From assembly GCA_050700835.1 (NCBI GenBank), contig JBOHDX010000004.1, forward strand, positions 1-64,000: a stretch of DNA of 64,000 bases. The letters run 5' to 3'. Below are positions 24,950 through 32,862 of the stretch, piece by piece. The notes beneath the pieces were generated by a model, which saw only the letters and a program-made list of their open reading frames with translations, was not told where the DNA came from and did not search any database. A program made the position numbers and the translations under genes. Source of the stretch: JBOHDX01 sp050700835. Its GTDB lineage: Bacteria > Actinomycetota > Actinomycetes > Propionibacteriales > Nocardioidaceae. How positions within the stretch are numbered: position 1 is the stretch's first letter; every line of letters begins with the position of its first letter.

Positions 24950-25876
24950 GTGTCAACCGTCGCCGTCCCACCGCTCAGCCGAGGGTTCGTGGACGACGCG
25001 GCGATCTTCCCGCCCGGCAACCTCGAGCTCCCGGATGCGCTGTCGGAGCACCGGAGGCATGACGCCACGTGGTACGCCGGGGTGCTCGGCCCGCTGGTCT
25101 GCGACGACCGCAGGCTGCCGGCTCTGACCCGGCTGCTCGACGCCGGACCCGCGAGCGACGACGGACCACTCGCCCTGTCCCTGGTGGTGACCGGCGGCGC
25201 GGGAGCGCTCGGCCCTGCCCTCACCTGGGCGCAGCGGCACAAGCGGCTGTCACTGCGTGCGGTCGAGATCGCCCTGCGCGACGAGGACGATCTCGCCCGC
25301 AACGCGGAGCGGATGGCGACGGTGCTGTCCCTCGAGCTCGAGGCAGACGCCGTGGCGCACATCGAGATGCCGCGGCTGACCGAGTCGGACCCGACACACG
25401 GCTGGCTCGCGGCGGCCGACGTCGTCGCCGAGGCGGGTCACCGGCTGAAGTTCCGCACCGGCGGGGACACCCCCGCGGCCCATCCCGACGAGGCGGAGCT
25501 GGCCAAGGTGATCGCCGCCGCACTGGACCGAGAGCTCGCGTTCAAGTGCACCGCGGGCCTGCACCACGCGATCCGCCGGACCGACCCGGCGACGGGCTTC
25601 GAGCAGCACGGTTTCGTGAACGTGATGGTCGCGACCCGGGCGCTGCTGGACGGCGCCGGCATCGACGACGTCGTACGCGTGCTAGCTGATCGGGACGGCG
25701 CCGCCCTGGCGTGGGCCGTCTCCGGCGCAGACCCCACCAGCATCCGGCGCTGGTTCACCTCGATCGGCTCGTGCAGCATCGACGAGCCTGTCACCGACCT
25801 GGTCGAGCTCGGCCTGCTGACCGCGTCGCACGCGTCCACCGGCGCTTCCGTCGAACACCCGGTGGACGTACCGTGA
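24950..25876 (+). CDS. Protein of unknown function coupled to fahA
   Basis: A 308-aa cytosolic protein read from GTG 24950. It has no signal peptide or membrane segment. Visible blocks include FVDDAAIFPPGNLELPDALS, ALTWAQRHKRLSLRAVEIAL, and KFRTGGDTPAAHPDEAELAK followed by AFKCTAGLHHAIR, where sheet-like stretches alternate with helices in a pattern that could be a TIM-type barrel. I recognise it only as a conserved neighbour of fumarylacetoacetase genes. The stop overlaps the fahA start (GTGA), strongly implying a role in homogentisate breakdown, perhaps the maleylacetoacetate isomerase step, for which no gene is seen here. Confidence 0.8.
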   Translation: MSTVAVPPLSRGFVDDAAIFPPGNLELPDALSEHRRHDATWYAGVLGPLVCDDRRLPALTRLLDAGPASDDGPLALSLVVTGGAGALGPALTWAQRHKRLSLRAVEIALRDEDDLARNAERMATVLSLELEADAVAHIEMPRLTESDPTHGWLAAADVVAEAGHRLKFRTGGDTPAAHPDEAELAKVIAAALDRELAFKCTAGLHHAIRRTDPATGFEQHGFVNVMVATRALLDGAGIDDVVRVLADRDGAALAWAVSGADPTSIRRWFTSIGSCSIDEPVTDLVELGLLTASHASTGASVEHPVDVP

Positions 25877-27099
25877 CCGAACCGGCCGCGACATCGTGGG
25901 TCAAGGGGGCCGCGGGCAGCGGTCATGACGTCGACCACCTGCCGTACGCGGTGTTCTCGGTCAACGAGGACCAGCCCCGCGTCGGCGCCCGGATCGGCGA
26001 TCAGGTCGTGGACCTGGCGCCCATTGCGGCGGCCGACATGCTGGCCGGGGCCGAGATGTTCGCGCAACCCACGTTGGGCCTGCTGATGTCGGCGGGGCGA
26101 ACCACCTGGGCCTCGACCCGCGAGTGGCTGCGTGGGCTGCTCACCGACCCGGCCGAGCGCGATCTCGTCGAACCGCATCTGGTGGCCATCACCGACGTCG
26201 CGCTGCACGAACCCTTCGCGGTCGCCGACTACGTCGACTTCTACTGCTCCCTCGACCACGCTTCCAACGTCGGGCGGATCTTTCGGCCCGACGCCGAACC
26301 GTTGCTGCCCAACTGGCGGCACCTTCCGGTGGGCTACCACGGCCGCGCCGGCACCGTCGTCATCTCCGGCACCGACGTGGTGCGCCCGTGCGGTCAGCGC
26401 AAGCTCGCGGGCTCGACGACACCGGAGTACGGCCCGTCGCAGCGGCTCGACATCGAGGCCGAGCTCGGCATCGTTGTCGGCGCGGGGTCCCGGCTCGGCG
26501 AGCGGGTGCGCACGGACGAGTTCGCCCAGCACGCCTTCGGGGTGACCCTGCTCAACGACTGGTCCGCCCGCGACATCCAGGCCTGGGAGTACGTCCCGCT
26601 CGGACCGTTCCTCGGCAAGTCGTTCGCCACCTCGATCTCGCCGTGGGTGACCCCGCTGGCGGCGCTCGAGGCGGCGCGGGTCAGCCTGCCCGGGCAGGAT
26701 CCCGAGCCGCTCGCCTACCTGCGTACCGCCGACCCGGCCGGCTACGACATCGACATGGCTGTCTCGATCAACGGCACAGTGGTGTCGCATCCGCCGTATG
26801 CGTCGATGTACTGGTCACCGGCTCAGATGCTCGCGCACCTGACCGCCAACGGTGCGTCCTTGCGCACTGGCGACCTGTTCGCGTCCGGCACCGTGTCGGG
26901 CCCAGAGCGCCACCAACGCGGGTCCCTGCTCGAGCTGTCCTGGGGCGGCACCGAGCCGGTCGCGCTCGACGGCGGGGGTTGCCGGACCTTCCTCGAGGAC
27001 GGCGACGTGGTGACCCTGTCGGCGACGGCACCGGGCCTGCTCGGCGGGCGACTGCAGCTCGGCGACGTCACCGGCCGCATCGTCCCGGCCCGGCCGTAG
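25873..27099 (+). CDS. fahA: Fumarylacetoacetase
   Basis: Fumarylacetoacetase hydrolyses fumarylacetoacetate to fumarate and acetoacetate, the last step of tyrosine breakdown. The 408-aa protein shows DYVDFYCSLDHASNVGRIFR, the catalytic-His region WRHLPVGYHGRAGTVV, metal ligands in LDIEAELGIV and LLNDWSARDIQAWEYVPLG, and FLGKSFATSISPWV. GTG at 25873 overlaps the preceding stop. There is no sign of damage. Confidence 0.95.
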   Translation: MTEPAATSWVKGAAGSGHDVDHLPYAVFSVNEDQPRVGARIGDQVVDLAPIAAADMLAGAEMFAQPTLGLLMSAGRTTWASTREWLRGLLTDPAERDLVEPHLVAITDVALHEPFAVADYVDFYCSLDHASNVGRIFRPDAEPLLPNWRHLPVGYHGRAGTVVISGTDVVRPCGQRKLAGSTTPEYGPSQRLDIEAELGIVVGAGSRLGERVRTDEFAQHAFGVTLLNDWSARDIQAWEYVPLGPFLGKSFATSISPWVTPLAALEAARVSLPGQDPEPLAYLRTADPAGYDIDMAVSINGTVVSHPPYASMYWSPAQMLAHLTANGASLRTGDLFASGTVSGPERHQRGSLLELSWGGTEPVALDGGGCRTFLEDGDVVTLSATAPGLLGGRLQLGDVTGRIVPARP

Positions 27100-27155
27100 C
27101 GAGTCCAGCGGTGCGCCTTGCCTCGGCTCGCCGGATCCGAAACGCTCCCATCCCT

Positions 27156-27216
27156 CGCAATTGCGGGAAGGTGGCTCGGCTCCGGGCCGGATCCCGACCA
27201 CTTTCCCGCAATTGCG
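27156..27216. repeat. 61-bp palindromic element with 19-bp arms
   Basis: CGCAATTGCGGGAAGGTGG (27156-27174) and CCACTTTCCCGCAATTGCG (27198-27216) pair at 18 of 19 positions; each arm also holds the 10-bp palindrome CGCAATTGCG. It lies in the 200-bp gap between the convergent fahA and M1 peptidase genes and may terminate both. In size and build it resembles the other extragenic palindromes in this window, with an unrelated sequence. Confidence 0.85.
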
Positions 27217-27302
27217 GCTCGGCGACGCACTGCGGGGCCGGCGGGGCACCGGCGGAGGCCGGCGGAGCACCGCGGGCACCGCCCGGCAGCCGAAGGGTCC
27301 GC

Positions 27303-28733
27303 TCAGAGCCGGGCGGGCTTGCCGTCGTGATAGATCCAGGTCCAGAACACAGAGCCCAGTCGCTGACCCGACACGCGCGCTGCCAGCCGTCGCAGTTGCG
27401 CGGTCGTGCCGTGTCCTTGACGATGCTGCCTCGCCCACGTCCGCAGCACGGTGAAGAAGTCCGGGGTACCGATCCGCTCCCGCAGAACCTGAAGGGCCAT
27501 GGCGCCGCGGGCGTACACCGGTGTGCCGAACAGGTGCGCGCCGGACCCGGGACGGCCGGGCGGCGGGCTCCACAGCGAGCTGTGTGGCCCGTTGTCGCGA
27601 TACAGGCGGCGCAGGATCCGGTGCGGGGCGCCGGGGTGGCTGCGGGCCCGCCACAGCCATTCGGCGTACGTCGCGAAGCCCTCGTTGAGCCAGATGTCGG
27701 ACCAGTCGCGCAGCCCCACGGAGTCGCCGTACCACTGGTGTGCCAGCTCGTGCACCAGCGTTGACTGATCGGGTACGAACGGGAAGACCGGTCGCGTCTG
27801 GACCTCCAGGGCGTAGCCGTAGTCGGCCCTATCGATGATGATGCCGGCCGAGCTGAACGGATAGGGGCCGAAGTCGCGACTCCACACCCGCAGCACGCCG
27901 GCGACCCGGTGCGCCACCGCGGCCGCGCCGGCCATGCTCGGGTCGACGAATGAGCGGATCGGCACGCCCCGCGGTCCACGGCCGGTGATCATGCGGAACC
28001 GCCCGATCGTCGCGGTCACCAGATAGCTGGCCATCTGGTCGCGCTCGCGCCACACCCAGGTCGTCAGTCCGGCATGGCTGCGGTGGCTGCGCAGCCGGCC
28101 GTTGGAGATGCCGGTGAGCCCGCGCGGCACCGTGATCGACAAGTCATAGCTGGCCTTGTCGGCTGGGGTGTTGTTGACCGGGAACCAGGTCATCGCGCCG
28201 AGCGGCTCGTTGACGGCGTCAGCGCCGTCCGGCGTCTGGATCCAGCCGTCTTCCGAGCCGTCCTGGTCGATCCAGGTGTGTGGCCTCCCGTGGTACCGGA
28301 TCACGACCAGGTGCGTCGTCGCTCGGGCCAGACGGTGCCCCGGGGCGACGCGCAGCTCGGTGCCAGAACGGCGCCAGTGAGCAGTTCCGCCGTCGACCCG
28401 GACCGAGTCGACGTGCAACCGCGACAGGTCGAGGTTGAACGTGTCGAGCGGCTGATGCGTGCGCAGCCGGATCCGGTCGATGCCGTGCAGCACCCCGTCG
28501 GTCGGTGAGTAGCGCAGGGTCAGACCGTAGTGGCGCACGTCGTAGCCGCCGTTGCCGGCGTGCGGGAACAACGAGTCGCCGGCGCCAGGTGACCCGTGGA
28601 TCAGCCGGTCCGGGCCGGTGCCGCCCCCCGTGCCGGGGGTCGCGCTGGCTCCGGTGGTGACGAGCGCCGCAGCGGTCGCCACACTGGTGAGGGCGGATAC
28701 GATGATGGCCACGCGGGCCGTGCGGCTGCGCAT
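27303..28733 (-). CDS. Secreted M1-family zinc metallopeptidase
   Basis: The 476-aa protein starts with a signal peptide (ARVAIIVSALTSVATAAALV). The zinc site is intact: H328-E329-x-x-H332 in LVHELAHQW and E351 in WLNEGFATY, 19 residues after the second histidine. The usual GAMEN exopeptidase loop is replaced by YALEVQ, which keeps the glutamate, as seen in other secreted actinobacterial M1 enzymes. It is likely an extracellular aminopeptidase for nutrient peptides. Confidence 0.93.
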   Translation of the reverse strand: MRSRTARVAIIVSALTSVATAAALVTTGASATPGTGGGTGPDRLIHGSPGAGDSLFPHAGNGGYDVRHYGLTLRYSPTDGVLHGIDRIRLRTHQPLDTFNLDLSRLHVDSVRVDGGTAHWRRSGTELRVAPGHRLARATTHLVVIRYHGRPHTWIDQDGSEDGWIQTPDGADAVNEPLGAMTWFPVNNTPADKASYDLSITVPRGLTGISNGRLRSHRSHAGLTTWVWRERDQMASYLVTATIGRFRMITGRGPRGVPIRSFVDPSMAGAAAVAHRVAGVLRVWSRDFGPYPFSSAGIIIDRADYGYALEVQTRPVFPFVPDQSTLVHELAHQWYGDSVGLRDWSDIWLNEGFATYAEWLWRARSHPGAPHRILRRLYRDNGPHSSLWSPPPGRPGSGAHLFGTPVYARGAMALQVLRERIGTPDFFTVLRTWARQHRQGHGTTAQLRRLAARVSGQRLGSVFWTWIYHDGKPARL

Positions 28734-28803
28734 GGCCGGATCCTCTCACGCTGACCGCGCGTCAGCTTCCCACTGTCGGGCCGCTGGTCGTACGTTGCGA
28801 CGC

Positions 28804-28941
28804 ATGATCGAGTGCGACAGCTGCCACCAGGAGTTCGAGCCCGTGCGTACCCGCTGGCTGTGTCCACACTGCAAGCACAAGGCGTCCTGCTGTGAGGGCG
28901 AGCCGCAGCACCAACCGCGGGAGGCTTCCTCCCCGGCATGA
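28804..28941 (+). CDS. Small zinc-ribbon-like protein, 45 aa
   Basis: From ATG 28804 a 45-residue protein opens MIECDSCHQEFEPVRTRWLC and continues PHCKHKASCCEG. Two CxxC pairs (C4/C7 and C20/C23) plus a later CC and several histidines make a zinc-ribbon fold likely. The stop overlaps the amidase start (ATGA), so it is translated with that gene. Possible roles are a metal-binding cofactor or regulator; none can be assigned. Confidence 0.72.
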   Translation: MIECDSCHQEFEPVRTRWLCPHCKHKASCCEGEPQHQPREASSPA

Positions 28942-30089
28942 CCACGGACGCAAACGCGACGTGGCTGTTGCGGCTCGAGACGTCCGGCGACGGGCCCAGG
29001 TTGGCGGTCAAGGACTGCATCGACGTCGCCGGCACACCGACCACGGTCGGATGCGAGGCGATCGCGCTCGACGCCGTGCCCGCCGCCAGCGATGCCCCCG
29101 TCGTCGCGGCTGCGCGGTCGCAGGGGGCCCGGATCGTCGGCAAGACCAACCTGGTCGCCCTGTGCCGGTACGCCGACGGCGTCAACCCCTGGACCGGGAC
29201 ACCGGCCAACCCGATCGACGCGACCCGGATCCCCGGCGGCTCATCGTCGGGGTCCGCCGTGGCGGTGGCCGGCGACGAGTGCGACGTTGCGTACGGCACC
29301 GACACCGGCGGGTCCGTGCGGGTGCCCGCGGCATGCTGCGGCATCGCCGCGCTGAAGACCACCGAGCAGCGGATCCCCACCCACGGCGTGTTCGAGTTCT
29401 CCCGCACGCTCGACACCGTCGGACCGATGGCGCGTGACGTCGAGGGGCTCGCACTCGGCATGCGGTTGATGGAGCGAGGCTTCACCTTCGCCGTACACCC
29501 GGACCGGGTGCGAGTGGGGCGCCTGCGCGTCGCCGGCGTCGCCGCCGATGTCGACGCGGCTATCGACTACGCCCTGTCCGCAGCCGGCGCGGGCGTCACG
29601 GACATCGACGTCGGGGTCACCGAATGGGAGTCGTGGATCGAGGCCGCTGGCACGATCATGGACGCCGAGGGTTGGCATGCACAGAGGCACCTGCTCACCC
29701 GCGCAGACCTGCTCGAGGCACGCGTGGCCCGCGCTATCCGCGACGGCGCTGACGTGGATCCTCAGTCGGTGGTCGCCGCACGTCGCACCAGCCAGAACGC
29801 TCGGGCGGTCATGCGTCGGCTGCTCGATGCGCACGGCCTGCTGGCGCTGCCCACCCTGCGGACGGAACCGCCTCGACTCGATGACCGGGGCGCGCGCACG
29901 ACGTACCTCACCGTTCCGTTCAACCTCGTCGGGCTGCCGGCGCTCTCGATGCCGGTGCCCATGCCTGGCAGCGTCTTCCCCGCGTCGTTGCAGCTGGTCG
30001 GCGGGTGGTACTCCGAGGAGCGACTGCTCGGAGCCGCCTGGCAGCTCGAGTCCGCGCTCGCTCGTGGCGCCGCGAGCCGAGGAGACTGA
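28938..30089 (+). CDS. Amidase-signature family amidase
   Basis: The Ser-cisSer-Lys triad is present: Lys in LAVKDCIDVAG, cis-Ser and flanking residues in RIPGGSSSGSAVAVA, and the nucleophile region TDTGGSVRVPAACCG. At 383 aa it is shorter than many family members (about 450-500), missing part of the variable C-terminal half, but the core runs without interruption. The substrate is unknown. It is coupled to the 45-aa zinc-ribbon gene. Confidence 0.9.
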   Translation: MTTDANATWLLRLETSGDGPRLAVKDCIDVAGTPTTVGCEAIALDAVPAASDAPVVAAARSQGARIVGKTNLVALCRYADGVNPWTGTPANPIDATRIPGGSSSGSAVAVAGDECDVAYGTDTGGSVRVPAACCGIAALKTTEQRIPTHGVFEFSRTLDTVGPMARDVEGLALGMRLMERGFTFAVHPDRVRVGRLRVAGVAADVDAAIDYALSAAGAGVTDIDVGVTEWESWIEAAGTIMDAEGWHAQRHLLTRADLLEARVARAIRDGADVDPQSVVAARRTSQNARAVMRRLLDAHGLLALPTLRTEPPRLDDRGARTTYLTVPFNLVGLPALSMPVPMPGSVFPASLQLVGGWYSEERLLGAAWQLESALARGAASRGD

Positions 30090-30102
30090 CGGGACCATCC
30101 CG

Positions 30103-30160
30103 CGAGATCACATTTCGAGGCGTTCCCCGGGCCTCGGATCGGCATCAAAATGTGATCTCG
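30103..30160. repeat. 58-bp dispersed palindrome, copy 2
   Basis: Perfect 13-bp arms, CGAGATCACATTT (30103-30115) and AAATGTGATCTCG (30148-30160). The loop shares the TCGAGGCG and CGGATCGGC blocks with copy 1 at 17901-17957, in the same orientation. It lies just after the amidase stop. Confidence 0.88.
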
Positions 30161-30174
30161 CCGTCCCGACGCGT

Positions 30175-30248
30175 CGCCGCGAACCCCGACCACCCGCCGC
30201 GAACCCCGACGCCCGCCGCGAACCCCGACCACCTGCCGCGAGTCCGCG
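30175..30248. repeat. 19-20 bp tandem repeat, about 3.5 units
   Basis: Units of CGCCGCGAACCCCGACCACC occur at 30175, 30195 (one base shorter), 30214 and a partial at 30234. The array stops at the hppD stop codon (30251). Confidence 0.85.
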
Positions 30249-30250
30249 TC

Positions 30251-31450
30251 TCAGAGGTTGCCGCGCAGCTCCTGCTCCCGCTCGATCGCCTCGAACAGCG
30301 CCTTGAAGTTGCCCTTGCCGAAGCCGAGCGAGCCGTGTCGCTCGATCAGCTCATAGAACACCGTCGGTCGGTCACCGATCGGCTGGGTGAAGATCTGCAG
30401 CAGATAGCCGTCCTCGTCCCGGTCCACGAGGATCTTGCGCTTCTGCAGCTCCTCGACGGGAACGCGGACCTGGCCGATCCGCTCGCGCAGCTCGGCGTCC
30501 TCGTAGTAGGAGTCAGGGGTGTCGAGGAACTGCACGCCGTTGGCACGCATCAGGTCGACCGTGCCGAGGATGTCGTTGGTGGCAAGGGCGATGTGCTGTG
30601 CTCCAGCGCCGTCGTAGAACTCGAGGAACTCGTCGATCTGGCTCTTCTTCTTCGCGATCGCCGGCTCGTTGAGCGGGAACTTCACCCGGTGGTTGCCGTT
30701 GGACACGACCTTGCTCATCAGCGCGGAGTAGTCGGTCGCGATGTCGTCACCGATGAACTCCGCCATGTTCACGAAGCCCATCACCTTGTTGTAGAAGGCG
30801 ACCCAGTCGTCCATCTTGCCGAGCTCGACGTTTCCGACGATGTGGTCGATGGCCTGGAAAAGGCGCCTGGGGTGTCCCTCGCCGCGGGCCACCGTGGTCT
30901 CGAGCGCGACATAGCCCGGGAGGTACGGCCCGTCGTAGCCCGACCGGTCGACCAGCGAGTGCAGCGTGTCGCCGTAGGCAGCGATGGCCGCCAGACGTAC
31001 CGTGCCGTGCTCGTCGGAGACGTCGTGCGGCTCCTGGACGACAGAGGCGCCCATGACCCGCGCGTGTGCGATGCACTTGTCGACGTCGGGCACCTCGAGC
31101 GCGATGTCGCTGATCCCGTCGCCGTGCTTGCGGTGGTGGTCGAGCAGCGGGCTGCCCGGATGCACGCCACCGTTGATCACGAACCGCGCCGAACCTGACT
31201 TCAGGACGTACGACTTATAGGTGCGCTGCCCGGTCTCGGGACCGGAGTAGGCGACCAGATCCATGCCGAACGCGAGCTGGTAGAACTGCGCGGTCTGGGT
31301 GGCGTTGCCCACCGTGAACACCGCGGCGTCCATCGCCGTGACCGGGAACGGATCCTTGGCCTCGTCGTACTCGACCAGGCCCACCAGCTGCTTGAGCTGC
31401 TCCAACGTCAGGTCAGCCTGTCGCTCTTGCGGCGTCAGTGTCTCGGTCAT
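30251..31450 (-). CDS. hppD: 4-Hydroxyphenylpyruvate dioxygenase
   Basis: This Fe(II) enzyme converts 4-hydroxyphenylpyruvate to homogentisate, the step before HmgA. The 399-aa protein has two vicinal-oxygen-chelate domains; the iron ligands are His in QAIDHIVGNV, His in AGAQHIALATND and Glu in VFYELIER. The ATG at 31450 has GGAG 7 bp upstream. It is divergent from an AsnC-type regulator. Confidence 0.96.
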   Translation of the reverse strand: MTETLTPQERQADLTLEQLKQLVGLVEYDEAKDPFPVTAMDAAVFTVGNATQTAQFYQLAFGMDLVAYSGPETGQRTYKSYVLKSGSARFVINGGVHPGSPLLDHHRKHGDGISDIALEVPDVDKCIAHARVMGASVVQEPHDVSDEHGTVRLAAIAAYGDTLHSLVDRSGYDGPYLPGYVALETTVARGEGHPRRLFQAIDHIVGNVELGKMDDWVAFYNKVMGFVNMAEFIGDDIATDYSALMSKVVSNGNHRVKFPLNEPAIAKKKSQIDEFLEFYDGAGAQHIALATNDILGTVDLMRANGVQFLDTPDSYYEDAELRERIGQVRVPVEELQKRKILVDRDEDGYLLQIFTQPIGDRPTVFYELIERHGSLGFGKGNFKALFEAIEREQELRGNL

Positions 31451-31509
31451 CGGGTAGCTCCCTCGTGAATCACTCCGCGGTTTCGCCGAGCATGGTCGCG
31501 TCGTGCAGG

Positions 31510-31517
31510 TTGCGCAA
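31510..31517. promoter_or_regulatory. Short palindrome in the hppD/AsnC gap
   Basis: TTGCGCAA is the clearest palindrome in the 210-bp space between hppD and the divergent AsnC gene, 60 bp upstream of hppD. AsnC proteins bind short imperfect palindromes, so this is a weak operator candidate. Confidence 0.3.
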
Positions 31518-31660
31518 GAGTCGTTCGTTGGGCTGGACAGCTTGTACGATAGGTCAGGGTGAGCCAGTCGATCTGCGGGCAGGTTGCCCAACGGGCAGGA
31601 CTGGCCCATCGACCCGGTTGGCCGCCGGGCCGCGGGTGGTCATGACAGCACGGAGGATGG

Positions 31661-32140
31661 ATGACGCGACGCGTCGACACCTTGGACTCCTCGATCATGC
31701 AGCTGTACGCCGCCGAGCCACGGATCGGGGTGCTCGAGGCGTCCCGGCGGCTAGGAGTCGCCCGTGGAACGGTGCAGGCACGACTCGACCGACTCGCCGC
31801 CGACGGGGTCATCCGGGGGTGGGGACCGGAGGTCGACCCGGCCGAGATCGGCTATCCGGTGAACGCGTTCCTGACCCTGGAGATCCGGCAGGGCGCCGGA
31901 CACGAGGCGGTCTCGGAGCACCTGGCGTCGATCCCGGAGGTGCTCGAGGCGTTCACCATCACCGGTGCCGGCGACCTGTGGTGCCGGTGCGTCGCGCGGT
32001 CCAACGCCGACCTGCAAAGAGTAATCGACGCCGTCGTCGACTATGACGGGATCGAGCGCACGTCGACGACGATCGCGCTCGCCACCCAGATCCCGCACCG
32101 GGTCGTACCCCTGCTGGCGGCGGCCGTAGCCGAGCCGTGA
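31661..32140 (+). CDS. Lrp/AsnC-family transcriptional regulator
   Basis: The 159-aa protein has an N-terminal helix-turn-helix (LEASRRLGVARGTVQARLDR) and a C-terminal RAM ligand-binding domain (VNAFLTLEIRQGAGHEAVSE, EAFTITGAGDLWCRCVARSN). Lrp-type proteins divergent from hppD are known regulators of tyrosine catabolism in actinobacteria; the arrangement here makes the same role likely, with tyrosine or an intermediate as effector. Confidence 0.92.
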   Translation: MTRRVDTLDSSIMQLYAAEPRIGVLEASRRLGVARGTVQARLDRLAADGVIRGWGPEVDPAEIGYPVNAFLTLEIRQGAGHEAVSEHLASIPEVLEAFTITGAGDLWCRCVARSNADLQRVIDAVVDYDGIERTSTTIALATQIPHRVVPLLAAAVAEP

Positions 32141-32177
32141 CCGTTGGCCCGATGCGCCCAGTCACCCGAGCGCCCAG

Positions 32178-32807
32178 TCAGGTGAGCAGTGCGGCCATCT
32201 CCCGCGCCGCTCGGACCACGCGCGGACCGATCCGGGTCTCGTCGAGCTCGGCGAGCGCAACGACGCCGACCGAGGCCGCGAGAGCGGGTACGCCAAGAAC
32301 GGGAGCCGCGACACCGTAGGCGCCGGACTGCAGCTCACCCTGCGTCACGACGTAGCCGGGGTCGGCCAGCGGACCAGCCAGCGCGCGCCCGGCCGCACCG
32401 CGGCCGAGCGGATGACGGGCGCCGACCCGGTAGGCCACGTGGTAGTCGGTCCACGTCGGCTCGACCACCGAGACCGCGAGCGCCTCCTCGCCGTCAGTGA
32501 TGGTCAGGTGCGCGGTCGCACCGACGTCCTCGGCCAGTGCCCGCAGCACCGGAGCCGCCTTGTGCTGAAGAGAGGGCTCAACCCCTCGGGCCAGCCGCAC
32601 GACGCCGAGCCCGATGTGCACGACACCGTCGTGGTCACGGCGTACCAGGCTGTGCTGCTGGAGGGTGGCGACGAGCCGGTAGACCACGGTCCTGTTGATG
32701 CCGAGGTCCGTGGCGAGCTCGCTGACCGTGCGCCCGCGCGGCTGGTCGGCCAGGATTGCCAGCAGCCGCAACCCCCGATCAAGCGTCTGCGACGTCTCGG
32801 CGACCAC
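32178..32807 (-). CDS. IclR-family transcriptional regulator
   Basis: The 209-aa protein has the IclR helix-turn-helix (LDRGLRLLAILADQPRGRTV, GINRTVVYRLVATLQQHSLV) and a GAF-like effector domain (ATAHLTITDGEEALAVSVVE, GAYGVAAPVLG). It is somewhat shorter than the usual 240-260 aa. Convergent with the AsnC gene; a second possible regulator of the homogentisate genes, as IclR-type HmgR does in Pseudomonas, but that is only analogy. Confidence 0.9.
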   Translation of the reverse strand: MVAETSQTLDRGLRLLAILADQPRGRTVSELATDLGINRTVVYRLVATLQQHSLVRRDHDGVVHIGLGVVRLARGVEPSLQHKAAPVLRALAEDVGATAHLTITDGEEALAVSVVEPTWTDYHVAYRVGARHPLGRGAAGRALAGPLADPGYVVTQGELQSGAYGVAAPVLGVPALAASVGVVALAELDETRIGPRVVRAAREMAALLT

Positions 32808-32862
32808 CCGCGCAGCCTAACCGTGTGACCGCGCACCCCCCTCGCTCAGCCTTGGGAGCGGG

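Noticed and set aside
27303..28733. Treating the missing GAMEN motif as inactivation of the M1 peptidase
   Set aside because: The zinc ligands and catalytic glutamates are intact, and other secreted M1 enzymes also vary in this loop.
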